A stretch of 15,498 nucleotides of DNA from positions 1 through 15,498 of the forward strand of contig JAQUQP010000031.1 of NCBI GenBank assembly GCA_028716025.1, written 5' to 3'. Below, in pieces: positions 6,118-13,912 of this stretch (its first letter is position 1; the number at the start of each line of letters is the position of its first letter). The stretch is from a bacterium. GTDB taxonomy: Bacteria > UBA6262. The position numbers and the translations under genes were made by a program. Below the pieces are notes generated by a model that was given only the letters and a program-made list of their open reading frames with translations, did not search any database and was not told where the DNA came from.

Positions 6118-8313
6118 TTATTTCAACTGCTGGTATGAATGGATCACTGTCCCGACTGGGATAGCCTTGGATACATTATTCGCCAAATTTGGATCAAAAG
6201 TATTATTGAACACCGGAGCACGGACCGTACCGCCCAAAAATGAGCATGACGAACCATATTGCGTGAACATATCCAGCCATTGGTTAGTGTGCACTGTAAA
6301 CATGGTATTATCCAAAGCGGTATAAATAAAGGCATCAATACGCAAGTCGCGATAGCAGTTTCCAGAAACCTGGTAATCACCGTTAACAGCAAAATATTTA
6401 ATACTATCCGCGTACATATTATTGGTATACTGGTTACTGCTCCCGGTCAGGTAAAAAGCGTTTTCAAACTGGTTGTCTTGGGAGATAAGGGCGATAGCGT
6501 CATTGGTCGGATTAGTCGTAGCTGCGTCGATCGGGTAACTTTTACCAAAGGCAAAACACAACTCGTCGATATAGAATTTCCGGTCATTTCCGTCAAAATT
6601 CGTAAATACGATCTCCAGATTATCATGAGTATGATTGTTAAAAGAATTGATCTGTCCCAAGCTCAATGTCGTACTGGGTGTATTATTGACCAAGACGATC
6701 CGCCTCCATGAAGTACCTGAGATTGTCACCGGACCGGTGGAAGCAATAACATTGTGAGCAGTATCAATAAGCTGCAGAGCAACATCAATATTATCACCTG
6801 GATCATTCCCCCTGATATTAAAGAAGATTTTACTGTTATTTATCCCGGGTGGCGGTGGCACTATGTCAAAATGCTTTTTCAAGACTACCCGCTGGCCCGG
6901 TGAAGAAGTATGCTTGATCTTGGCTTCCATACAGGAATTATCGATATTTTTGTACGGGGCACCGGTAAACTTAGCCGGGTCAGTTTCCCGTTTTGTATCA
7001 CAATCGGCATTGGTCGTATCTACATTCCAGGCATTTACTGCGGCATTAGTGGTAAAAGAATCCAGTGTTTGCAGATAAGGATCCCGGGAGTATAATACAT
7101 CACCAATTATATCTATGGAATCAGTACTGATGATAGTAATCTTCTTGTTATTTTCCGCTCCGGGACAAGCAGCTATCTGCCCGTGCACAGAGACCGGCCC
7201 GTTCACAAAAATAATGAGTCCATAATAACTATTCAAGGCATTCTGGTAATTTACCATACCAAAACAGATATCCTTAGTTGTACCTGATCCCAATTGGGAA
7301 AGGTCGATATCTATAGTTTGATCCCCGGCCCCGTTGGCAATGACCAGTCCGGTACTGGTATGGTTAATGCCATAAACGCTAAAGTCAGGTAAATTATCAT
7401 ACTCGATAATAACTTGCGCCAAAGCTTGATACTTTACAAAATCAAGGGCTTCCAATTGGATCTCAAATCCGCCATGAGCACCGTCAAACCAGGTACCCCT
7501 TGGCCGGGTAGCATTCGGTACAACACTATAGGCCGCATGGGAAGATACGCGTCCAAATTGGTTATTTTGAGTGAAGGTATTGTTAGCCGGATATCCCCCC
7601 GCTTGCGATATCTGCCTGGCGCACATCACGGTATAGCTTTGGTTATATGAAGCATTAGCGGTACCTCCCGGCCAGTTATTACTGCCGGGATTGATAGGTA
7701 AGTTCTGGTTATTAAAATAAATAACTCCCCCCAACTCCAAATTCCCATTAGTATGGTAAGGACCGTCCAACATTATCGGTTGTCCTCCACCTAGGGTTGA
7801 ACCATTGGCCCAGATATCATTCCCCCGATAAAAAAGATTATACCTGGCAAGATTTACTATGGCAATCCTGGCGGCTACATGTCTTCTTACCAATCTTTCT
7901 CCATAAAACAATGAACCCCAGGAACGGGAGTCGATCTGATAGATAGTATTTCCGGCTAAGTCTGTTTCCGGATCAGTAGTATTGCCGTCACCGTCGACAT
8001 CATTTATATCCGGCACTTCGCTCAGTATGGCCTCTACCTGTTCTGTTTTATCAGAATCAGGATATTTTACGATCGCGTATGTTGTTGTCGCAGGCAACAA
8101 GGTCAAGTTTACATTATGGCGGTGAATGTCCCCGATCATCTGGCTGATACCAACATCGCATACTTCGATCGCTCTCGCCGCCAACCGGTCGTGCATGCTG
8201 GCCGTCACATTAACTCTAGTCATAAAATAAAGAGTAAAAACAAAAGTAGCAAACACAATGGCAATAATGACACTGATCACGATCAACATTTGTCCACGAT
8301 TATTAAGCTTCAT
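6118..8313 (-). CDS. PilX/DUF4900-like pilus-associated surface protein with inserted beta domain
   Basis: A 731-residue protein. The N-terminus (NNRGQMLIVISVIIAIVF, one membrane helix at about 8-31) looks like PilX-type proteins: a Gly before a hydrophobic helix but no Glu at +5. A soluble helix and a D-x-D-x-D-G loop (105-114) follow. The long beta-rich body includes LDGPYHTNG (182-190) and GPVSVHGQI plus ITIISTDSIDIIGDVLY (372-408), and later NDAIALISQDN (604-614), RDLRIDAFIYTA (655-666) and GTVRAP (695-700). The blocks resemble the DUF4900 style of extracytoplasmic pilus-associated proteins. Between them, about 418-590 reads like a separate jelly-roll domain ending in FYIDELCFAFG, similar to carbohydrate-binding modules. 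The likely role is a surface or pilus-tip adhesin (inference). The start overlaps the previous stop by one base (TAATG). Family assignment is by eye. Confidence 0.7.
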   Translation of the reverse strand: MKLNNRGQMLIVISVIIAIVFATFVFTLYFMTRVNVTASMHDRLAARAIEVCDVGISQMIGDIHRHNVNLTLLPATTTYAIVKYPDSDKTEQVEAILSEVPDINDVDGDGNTTDPETDLAGNTIYQIDSRSWGSLFYGERLVRRHVAARIAIVNLARYNLFYRGNDIWANGSTLGGGQPIMLDGPYHTNGNLELGGVIYFNNQNLPINPGSNNWPGGTANASYNQSYTVMCARQISQAGGYPANNTFTQNNQFGRVSSHAAYSVVPNATRPRGTWFDGAHGGFEIQLEALDFVKYQALAQVIIEYDNLPDFSVYGINHTSTGLVIANGAGDQTIDIDLSQLGSGTTKDICFGMVNYQNALNSYYGLIIFVNGPVSVHGQIAACPGAENNKKITIISTDSIDIIGDVLYSRDPYLQTLDSFTTNAAVNAWNVDTTNADCDTKRETDPAKFTGAPYKNIDNSCMEAKIKHTSSPGQRVVLKKHFDIVPPPPGINNSKIFFNIRGNDPGDNIDVALQLIDTAHNVIASTGPVTISGTSWRRIVLVNNTPSTTLSLGQINSFNNHTHDNLEIVFTNFDGNDRKFYIDELCFAFGKSYPIDAATTNPTNDAIALISQDNQFENAFYLTGSSNQYTNNMYADSIKYFAVNGDYQVSGNCYRDLRIDAFIYTALDNTMFTVHTNQWLDMFTQYGSSCSFLGGTVRAPVFNNTFDPNLANNVSKAIPVGTVIHSYQQLK

Positions 8314-9020
8314 TAGCGAGGCACCCCTGAAATTGTTCTGGCAGTGATCACGGTACTGGCTGAATAAGAGCTCTTAAATATGCCCACCCGAGCCCGTGCC
8401 GTGATACCGATAGCCATTACTCCTCTGGGCCGGGCAACATTTGAATTATAATCCCAATACATGGAAACAGATTCGAACTGGTAGCGCGTATCATCAAATA
8501 GATAGGCCATACTGCTGTTGTGGTCGGCTGCCGGGTTAGTACGATAGTCTTCCATATTAATAATTATCGGGATCGCTGGATAGACAGTGTCTGTTATCAC
8601 ATTATTACTGGCATCCCTGGTAAATGTGGTCAATTGCTGCATTAGCCGGCGCGGCAAACCATTATAAGTTTGAACCGAATATGTTATCCGATCAGCGATA
8701 CCTCTATCTCCCGGATTAGTCACTTTTGGCACAAAGATCACTACCTGGTTGCCGGCGGTCGGATGAAAAACAAAATTCTGGCCGACTTGGATATCATTAG
8801 GTTGGTTAGTCCTAACTGATATAGCTTGCCTTATTTGGCTGGAAATTTCAGCGAGGCTGGTAGAAGACAGGCGCTGCAATTCATTATATTGCTGGCTCTT
8901 GATAATGTTTTTATTTAAATCAGCAAAAGACTGTACAAAAATAAGAACAATAATAGTAAAGATAGCCAACGCAAAAGCTATCTCTGCTAATAATACTCCC
9001 TGCCTGCCTATTTTTTTCAC
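8313..9020 (-). CDS. Type IV pilin-like (pseudopilin) protein, PilW-like
   Basis: A 235-residue protein with a classical class III signal. A short basic leader MKKIGRQG is followed by VLLAE and a hydrophobic helix to about residue 30. A prepilin peptidase should cut after Gly8, giving Glu at +5. Then come an amphipathic helix (about 33-65, ELQRLSSTSLAEISSQIRQA) and a beta-rich C-terminal domain. Size and order after another pseudopilin suggest a PilW/GspJ-like minor pilin that helps start or cap a pilus. GTG at 9020 is the start: GAGGT precedes it and the leader requires it. It lies nine bases after the previous pseudopilin and overlaps the next gene by one base. Assembly motors, prepilin peptidase and secretin are not in the window. 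Confidence 0.82.
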   Translation of the reverse strand: MKKIGRQGVLLAEIAFALAIFTIIVLIFVQSFADLNKNIIKSQQYNELQRLSSTSLAEISSQIRQAISVRTNQPNDIQVGQNFVFHPTAGNQVVIFVPKVTNPGDRGIADRITYSVQTYNGLPRRLMQQLTTFTRDASNNVITDTVYPAIPIIINMEDYRTNPAADHNSSMAYLFDDTRYQFESVSMYWDYNSNVARPRGVMAIGITARARVGIFKSSYSASTVITARTISGVPR

Positions 9021-9029
9021 TCTGTACCT

Positions 9030-9971
9030 CTACTGGGCAATAGTTGTAGCTAAAAATGTCGGCTTAAATGGCTCTTTATTCACTGTTACCATGATCTGCC
9101 ATCCGGGAATCACATTGGACATATTATAAGTCGGGATGATTTCCGAAATTATATTATAAGGATCATAAGAATCACGTTCGGTAAATCCGTTCAGGATGTC
9201 AAATTTTACTTCGGATAGGACACAATTAGGGTTGAGTCCGCCATTGGTCGGGGGATTAGCAGTGTTTGTCTGCTTTATTTCAATATTCACTGTCCCAGTA
9301 GCGGTATGCTGTTGGGTTAAGGTATATTCGATCGTGCGGTTGGCTATAGGAGCTGTTGGGACAAAAGTACCGGCTGGGAATCTTTTGATCACTATGCCAT
9401 TTACGCTTACTTTCTCTTCTCTTTGTTTATTATTATAATCAAGCACCCGGATGGTCAGTATCCCGCTTACTCCCGGGACGCAGGTTAGCGTCAGCCTTAT
9501 TACTCCTGGAGTATTATTGCCCGGCGTGGCATCAGGCCCGTCATACCAAACCTGGTTCACAAAATCTTCTCCGCCAAACATATTACCGCCTGATGGCAGG
9601 TTAAAAAGATACCCGTAACCCGGAGATGTTGTTTTAGCCACAGTGGTCAGGTTAATCCGGTTTACGGGCAATACGGTCCAGGTCTGCGTGCTGAAAACTA
9701 TCTGTCCGGAAGCCTGGTCTACTGTTCTTCTAAAATATTGGAACTGCATATTGGGAACTATGGCGCTATAAGGCAGCGAACGCCATTCTTCCAGCCGGCT
9801 CATAGCCACGGAAGTCATAGTTATTCTTTCCCGGTTGGTGCTTATCTCCCTGAATAAGTACGTAAAAAACCCAGTTATACTGATAATGGTGATGGTTATT
9901 ACCATTGAGGCTACGATCACGTCCAGGAGGGAAAATCCTCTATTTTTAGAATTCGTAGAGTTCTTCTTCAA
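9030..9971 (-). CDS. Type IV pilin-like protein with Asp at +5 and large beta domain
   Basis: A 313-residue pseudopilin. The basic leader (12 residues, ending NRG) is followed by FSLLD and a hydrophobic helix to about residue 38. The +5 position is Asp17 where pilins nearly always have Glu. An amphipathic helix with the pattern SRLEEWRSLPYSAI (58-71), common in PilV/GspI-type minor pilins, comes next. The rest is beta-rich. Residues about 142-260 (from WYDGPDATPG, with LTIRVLDYNNKQREEKVSVNG) look like a small beta-sandwich. No ATG precedes the cleavage Gly; TTG at 9971 is the only start giving a leader, with AAGGA about nine bases upstream. It overlaps the ACT-domain gene by 26 bases, tying pilin translation to the metabolic genes. 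Confidence 0.75.
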   Translation of the reverse strand: MKKNSTNSKNRGFSLLDVIVASMVITITIISITGFFTYLFREISTNRERITMTSVAMSRLEEWRSLPYSAIVPNMQFQYFRRTVDQASGQIVFSTQTWTVLPVNRINLTTVAKTTSPGYGYLFNLPSGGNMFGGEDFVNQVWYDGPDATPGNNTPGVIRLTLTCVPGVSGILTIRVLDYNNKQREEKVSVNGIVIKRFPAGTFVPTAPIANRTIEYTLTQQHTATGTVNIEIKQTNTANPPTNGGLNPNCVLSEVKFDILNGFTERDSYDPYNIISEIIPTYNMSNVIPGWQIMVTVNKEPFKPTFLATTIAQ

Positions 9972-10371
9972 GAATTTCGAATCCTTCTTTCTGTAAAATT
10001 TGTTTCATATTGCAGGGGTCCTTAACTTCGACGCAGAACACCGCTTTTTTGTTTGATTCAATGACAAAACCGTACGCGTCAAGGATATTAACCTGATTAT
10101 TTTCGAAGGCCGTCATTAACTTATTAAAATTACCAGCTTTATCTTCCAGCAGGACGGCGAGAATATCTTTCAGGGCTGAAGCAAATCCCTTGTCTTTCAA
10201 AGCGAGATCAGCTTTTTCCGGTTTATTGACGATCAATTTCATTAGCCCGAACTCGCCGCGATCCTGTAAGGTCATAGTACGGACGTTAATGTCATTCTCT
10301 GCCAAGATTGAGGCTACTGATCTTAACCTTCCCGGCCTATTCTCTACAAAGATATTAACTTCCTTCGCCAT
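9946..10371 (-). CDS. Tandem ACT-domain protein, second copy
   Basis: A 141-residue protein made of two ACT domains (about 2-66 and 70-138). Each begins with a beta strand and the ligand-loop pattern: NIFVENRPGRLRSVASILAE in the first, VLLEDKAGNFNKLM in the second. ACT domains bind amino acids and modulate enzymes. No DNA-binding or catalytic domain is attached. Free tandem ACT proteins commonly sit beside phenylacetate-CoA ligase and IOR genes, so an aromatic amino acid or arylacetate sensor for the ligase is the best guess. The Shine-Dalgarno AGGAG partly overlaps the stop of the upstream ligase. It is clearly a paralogue of the protein at 11692-12123, with the same layout, and its end overlaps the pseudopilin start. 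Confidence 0.88.
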   Translation of the reverse strand: MAKEVNIFVENRPGRLRSVASILAENDINVRTMTLQDRGEFGLMKLIVNKPEKADLALKDKGFASALKDILAVLLEDKAGNFNKLMTAFENNQVNILDAYGFVIESNKKAVFCVEVKDPCNMKQILQKEGFEILEEELYEF

Positions 10372-10379
10372 ACTGACTC

Positions 10380-11690
10380 CTACATTTTTGGCCTGTTATC
10401 TACCACTCTTTTAGCTTTTCCCTCAAAAACCGGAAGACTGCCAGGCTCATGTAACTCTACATGGGGATTGATAATGATCGAAGCCCGCAAGTCTTCCCTG
10501 ATCCTAGATTTTAAAGTATCTAATTCGGCAATATTGCCGCTGAACATTTTTGAATATATTTCTACTTTCACGATCAGTTTATCCAAGGCCCCGTCTTTTT
10601 CCAGGTAGATCTGATAATTTGTGCCTACCTGGGGAATGCGCATAACTACTTCCTCTATCTGCGATGGGAAAACATTAACCCCATTCACGATCAGCATATC
10701 ATCGCTCCGTCCGGTGATCCTGGACAGGCGCCTATGCGTCCGTCCGCAAGGACATTGATCTTTGTAAATAAACGCCAGGTCCCGAGTGCGATAACGGATC
10801 AATGGCGTAGCTTTGCGGATCAGGTTGGTAAAAACCACTTCTCCTTCTTCTTCTGCGTTTAACACTGCCCCGGTTTTAGGATTTATGATTTCTGTAATAT
10901 ATCCGTCTTCCCAGATATGCATACCATTTTTATAGACACATTCAAAAGCCACCCCTGGGCCGTTCATTTCGCTAAGTCCATATGAGTTGTAGGCATCGAT
11001 ATTGAACAGGTTTTCAATCTTATTTCGAGTGTTTTCAGAATGTGGCTCAGCCCCAATAAAAGCCTTACGTAAGAATAGATCCTGTAGCTTTACTTCACAT
11101 TCTTCCAGCCGGCTATGGATATGCAATAAGTAGCTGGGAGTAATATGCAATACAGTAGTATGAAAATCTTTCATTAGCTGTATTTGTCTCTTCGTATTTC
11201 CCCCGCCGATCGGGATGACCGTCATACCTACTTTTTCCGCGCCATAATGCAATCCCAACCCACCAGTAAACATACCATAAGACATCATATTTTGAAAGAC
11301 ATCTTTTTTTCCGGCGCCGGTGGCAACGATACTCCGGGCCAGGTTTTCCGTCCAGTTATCCAGGTCTTCCCGATTATAATAAATTACCGTGGGTATGCCC
11401 GTAGTACCACTGGACGTATGTATCCTGATAACTTCTTCCGGTGATACTGCCAATAAGCCCTTAGGATAATTTTCCCGAAGATCATCTTTAGTAGTATATG
11501 GTATTTTTGAAAGATCCGCAAGACTTTTTAAATCTTCAGAGGATTTTATACCGATCTTATCCAGCCGATTCTTATAAAAATGAGTTTTTAAAGCACACGC
11601 TATTATTTCTTTCAACCGCCGTAATTGTAATTTTTCCAATGCTGGCCGGTCCAGGATCTCAATTTCCTTGTGCCAGTAGCGTATCTCCAT
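10380..11690 (-). CDS. paaK: Phenylacetate-CoA ligase, second copy (AMP-forming)
   Basis: A 436-residue adenylate-forming enzyme of usual PaaK length. It shows the nucleotide loop SSGTTGIP (93-100), FTGGLGLHYG (141-150), YGLSEMNGPGVAFEC (237-251), RYRTRD (299-304), CPCGR (313-317), GRSDDM (327-332) and, at the end, GKAKR (424-428) with the expected catalytic lysine. It joins an aryl acid to CoA using ATP, releasing AMP and pyrophosphate, in the cytoplasm. It is a diverged paralogue of the ligase at 12132-13433 with different residues around the substrate region (for example IGGGNTKRQ against CSSGQTKRQ), so a different aryl acid is plausible. It starts one base after the first ACT gene and is followed by its own ACT gene. 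Confidence 0.92.
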   Translation of the reverse strand: MEIRYWHKEIEILDRPALEKLQLRRLKEIIACALKTHFYKNRLDKIGIKSSEDLKSLADLSKIPYTTKDDLRENYPKGLLAVSPEEVIRIHTSSGTTGIPTVIYYNREDLDNWTENLARSIVATGAGKKDVFQNMMSYGMFTGGLGLHYGAEKVGMTVIPIGGGNTKRQIQLMKDFHTTVLHITPSYLLHIHSRLEECEVKLQDLFLRKAFIGAEPHSENTRNKIENLFNIDAYNSYGLSEMNGPGVAFECVYKNGMHIWEDGYITEIINPKTGAVLNAEEEGEVVFTNLIRKATPLIRYRTRDLAFIYKDQCPCGRTHRRLSRITGRSDDMLIVNGVNVFPSQIEEVVMRIPQVGTNYQIYLEKDGALDKLIVKVEIYSKMFSGNIAELDTLKSRIREDLRASIIINPHVELHEPGSLPVFEGKAKRVVDNRPKM

Positions 11691-11691
11691 C

Positions 11692-12123
11692 TCACAGGCC
11701 CCCGATGTCCTTTGAGCCGATTATTTTTATTTTATATTCGGTTAATATTTTGATCGCTTTGTCCGGATCATCAAAGCGGAATACCAGCAAAGCTTTATCC
11801 GCTGACCGTTCCACGAAACCGTACATATATTCAACGTTGACGTTATTTTCATTCAGGATCTTCAGAATATCAGCCAGTCCGCCAGGCTGGTCTGCTACTT
11901 CTACTGCTACGATATCCGTCAAATGGGCGACAAAATTATTCTCTTTAAGAAGCTTAACTGCTTCGGCTGGTCTATCTACTACTATCCTTAGTATACCAAA
12001 TTCTTCTGTCTCTGCAATATTTAAAGCGCGAATATTTATTTTATTCGTGCCGAGTAGAGCGCAAACATCATAAAGCCGGCCCTTCCGGTTTTCTAGGAAA
12101 ATCGAGATCTGCGTAATCTTCAT
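11692..12123 (-). CDS. Tandem ACT-domain protein, first copy
   Basis: A 143-residue protein with two ACT domains: about 3-66 (ISIFLENRKGRLYDVCALLG) and 71-137 (VEVADQPGGLADILKILNEN). It is thought to sense an amino acid and adjust the adjacent ligase or IOR. No catalytic residues or other domain are visible. A near-consensus AGGAGG lies four bases before the ATG, which itself is eight bases after the ligase stop, and the second ligase begins one base after its stop. It shares layout and many residues with the second ACT protein (for example the E-N-R-x-G-R-L pattern and YGFV), supporting duplication of the ligase-ACT pair. Confidence 0.88.
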   Translation of the reverse strand: MKITQISIFLENRKGRLYDVCALLGTNKINIRALNIAETEEFGILRIVVDRPAEAVKLLKENNFVAHLTDIVAVEVADQPGGLADILKILNENNVNVEYMYGFVERSADKALLVFRFDDPDKAIKILTEYKIKIIGSKDIGGL

Positions 12124-12131
12124 ATAACCTC

Positions 12132-13433
12132 CTATAATGTGCGTTTATCCACTACCCGCTTGGCTTTTCCTTCGCTGCGTGGAATGGTTTTTGGTTCAAC
12201 CAGCTTGACTTTGACCAGGACTCCCAAGACTGATTCTACCTCATCCCTGATCTTTTCTTCCAGGGCTCTTAATTTTTTCACTTCATCAGAGAAGATCTTT
12301 TCATCAACTTCTACCATCACTTCTAATTCATCCAGTTCCCCGGTCTTACGATCAACGACCAACTGGTAATGGGGTTGTGTGCCTTCAATACCCAGGAGCA
12401 CATGCTCGATCTGTGATGGAAACACATTAATGCCCCGAACAATGATCATGTCATCGGTCCGGCCTTTGATCTTGCTGATGCGCGGGGAAGTACGTCCGCA
12501 AGCGCATTTTTCATACGTAATGCTTACTATGTCCCTGGTCCTGTAACGTAACAGCGGGATACCTTGTTTGGTCAAAGTAGTTATGACCAGCTCTCCCGAT
12601 TCCCCGGGTTTGACTTCTTTTCCGGTCTTAGGATCAATAACTTCAGGATAAAAAACATCTGAGAAGATATGCATTCCATTTTTTTGCAGGCATTCCTGGG
12701 CTACGCCAGGGCCGATGATCTCAGACATGCCAAAGACATCAGTCGCATCTATATCCCAAGTCGCTTCGATCTCTTTTCTCATGGCCTCGCTCCAAGGTTC
12801 GGCGCCAAATATACCGATTTCCCAACTGCTGGCTTTAGGGTTCAAACCCATTTCCCTGGCTTCCTCAGCCATATAGAGTGAATAACTTGGAGTACAAGCC
12901 AAGATCCTGGGTTTTAAATCAGTCATGATCTTCAGCTGGCGTTTGGTCTGCCCGCTGGAACAAGGAATAATGGTTAAACCCATTTCCAGTGCCCCATAAT
13001 GGAAACCCAAACCACCTGTGAAGAGACCATAGCCATAAGCTATCTGGATCATATCTCCCGGCAATCCACCTGCACAGGCAATAGCCCTGGCCATCACTTC
13101 TGACCATAGTTTCAGGTCATCTTTAGTATAGCCGACAACCGTAGGATTACCCGTAGTCCCGCTGGACACATGTATTTCCTTGAGCTGTTTTATTGGCTGG
13201 GAAAACAGGCCAAAGGGATAGCTGTCGCGCAGGTCCTCTTTAATGGTAAAAGGCAGTTTTTTTAGATCATCGAGAGTATTGATATCTGCCGGCTTTATGC
13301 CTTGGCTGTCAATTTTCTTAGTGTATGCCGGGCAATTATCATAAACATATTTTACGATGTCTTTTAATCTTTCAGACTGGATATTCTTTAGTTCCTGTGG
13401 TGCCATTGTTTCCATTTTATCATTCCAGATCAC
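12132..13433 (-). CDS. paaK: Phenylacetate-CoA ligase, first copy (AMP-forming)
   Basis: A 433-residue adenylate-forming ligase with all PaaK landmarks: the typical start MIWNDKMETM, SSGTTGNP (90-97), YGYGLFTGGLGFHYG (133-147), FGMSEIIGPGVAQEC (234-248), RYRTRD (296-301), CACGR (310-314), GRTDDM (324-329) and C-terminal EGKAKR (421-426). It converts phenylacetate, indoleacetate or a related acid plus ATP and CoA to the aryl-CoA, AMP and pyrophosphate. Together with the IOR just upstream, this would allow arylacetates to be turned into arylpyruvates by reductive carboxylation, as known from methanogens that scavenge aryl acids, or could handle products of amino acid breakdown. The GTG start overlaps the iorB stop by four bases (GTGA), with GGGAGG upstream, and gives the family's normal N-terminus. 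Confidence 0.93.
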   Translation of the reverse strand: MIWNDKMETMAPQELKNIQSERLKDIVKYVYDNCPAYTKKIDSQGIKPADINTLDDLKKLPFTIKEDLRDSYPFGLFSQPIKQLKEIHVSSGTTGNPTVVGYTKDDLKLWSEVMARAIACAGGLPGDMIQIAYGYGLFTGGLGFHYGALEMGLTIIPCSSGQTKRQLKIMTDLKPRILACTPSYSLYMAEEAREMGLNPKASSWEIGIFGAEPWSEAMRKEIEATWDIDATDVFGMSEIIGPGVAQECLQKNGMHIFSDVFYPEVIDPKTGKEVKPGESGELVITTLTKQGIPLLRYRTRDIVSITYEKCACGRTSPRISKIKGRTDDMIIVRGINVFPSQIEHVLLGIEGTQPHYQLVVDRKTGELDELEVMVEVDEKIFSDEVKKLRALEEKIRDEVESVLGVLVKVKLVEPKTIPRSEGKAKRVVDKRTL

Positions 13434-13912
13434 TGGCTTTTCCTCCCTGCTTTAAATACTTTAATATTTTCATCGGTTTTTTTTCCGGCAAAGACCAGTT
13501 CCAGCGCTTTGATCCAGCTTTCTTCTTTGATTGGCAAATACTTGGATAAACCGCCTAAAATAAAAGAGTTCACGAATTTCTTATCCGGAACCTGGGTTTC
13601 AGATAAATTTAAATATGGCAGCAGGTCCTGGCCAGCTGGTTTAAGGAAAGATTTAAGCCGCGCCTGTTCATCCGGATGAAATGAAACCAGGTAATCAGCT
13701 TCGCCTTTGGGGATCAATGGCGAATATACTTTGGTACCAAAACGCAGGTGCGATTCAACTGACCCGCCACGTTGGGCCATACCGTGGACTTCTGATTTTT
13801 TCACGTGGTAGCCATCGAATAGCGCTGCCCAGCCGCATATTTCCGCTGCTGAAAGCACTCCTTGGCCTCCGGTACCGCAAAATAATATATTAACAGTTTT
13901 AAACTCGGTCAT
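13430..13912 (-). CDS. iorB: Indolepyruvate:ferredoxin oxidoreductase, beta subunit
   Basis: A 160-residue gamma-type domain of the 2-oxoacid:ferredoxin oxidoreductase family. Landmarks are the nucleotide-type loop GTGGQGVL (13-20) and the very conserved EVHGMAQRGGSVESHLRFG (41-59), then SPLIPKGEADYLVSF (64-78) and NSFILGG (115-121). With IorA it oxidises arylpyruvates to arylacetyl-CoA and CO2, or runs in reverse with reduced ferredoxin. It is shorter than typical IorB proteins, which are roughly 190 residues; the segment between about 95 and 112 looks compacted. The frame is open to ATG 13948, but ATG at 13912 overlaps the iorA stop by four bases (ATGA) and begins just before the first beta strand, so it was preferred. 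The stop overlaps the ligase start. Confidence 0.92.
   Translation of the reverse strand: MTEFKTVNILFCGTGGQGVLSAAEICGWAALFDGYHVKKSEVHGMAQRGGSVESHLRFGTKVYSPLIPKGEADYLVSFHPDEQARLKSFLKPAGQDLLPYLNLSETQVPDKKFVNSFILGGLSKYLPIKEESWIKALELVFAGKKTDENIKVFKAGRKSQ

Noticed and set aside
6259..6711. 150-codon open frame on the plus strand opposite the PilX-like gene
   Set aside because: It lies wholly antisense to a gene with clear N-terminal and body motifs, has no ribosome site or family resemblance, and its protein composition looks like a shadow frame.
11498..12073. 191-codon open frame on the plus strand
   Set aside because: It spans the antisense of two well-recognised genes (paaK start and ACT protein). 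The long frame follows from the codon usage of the real genes.
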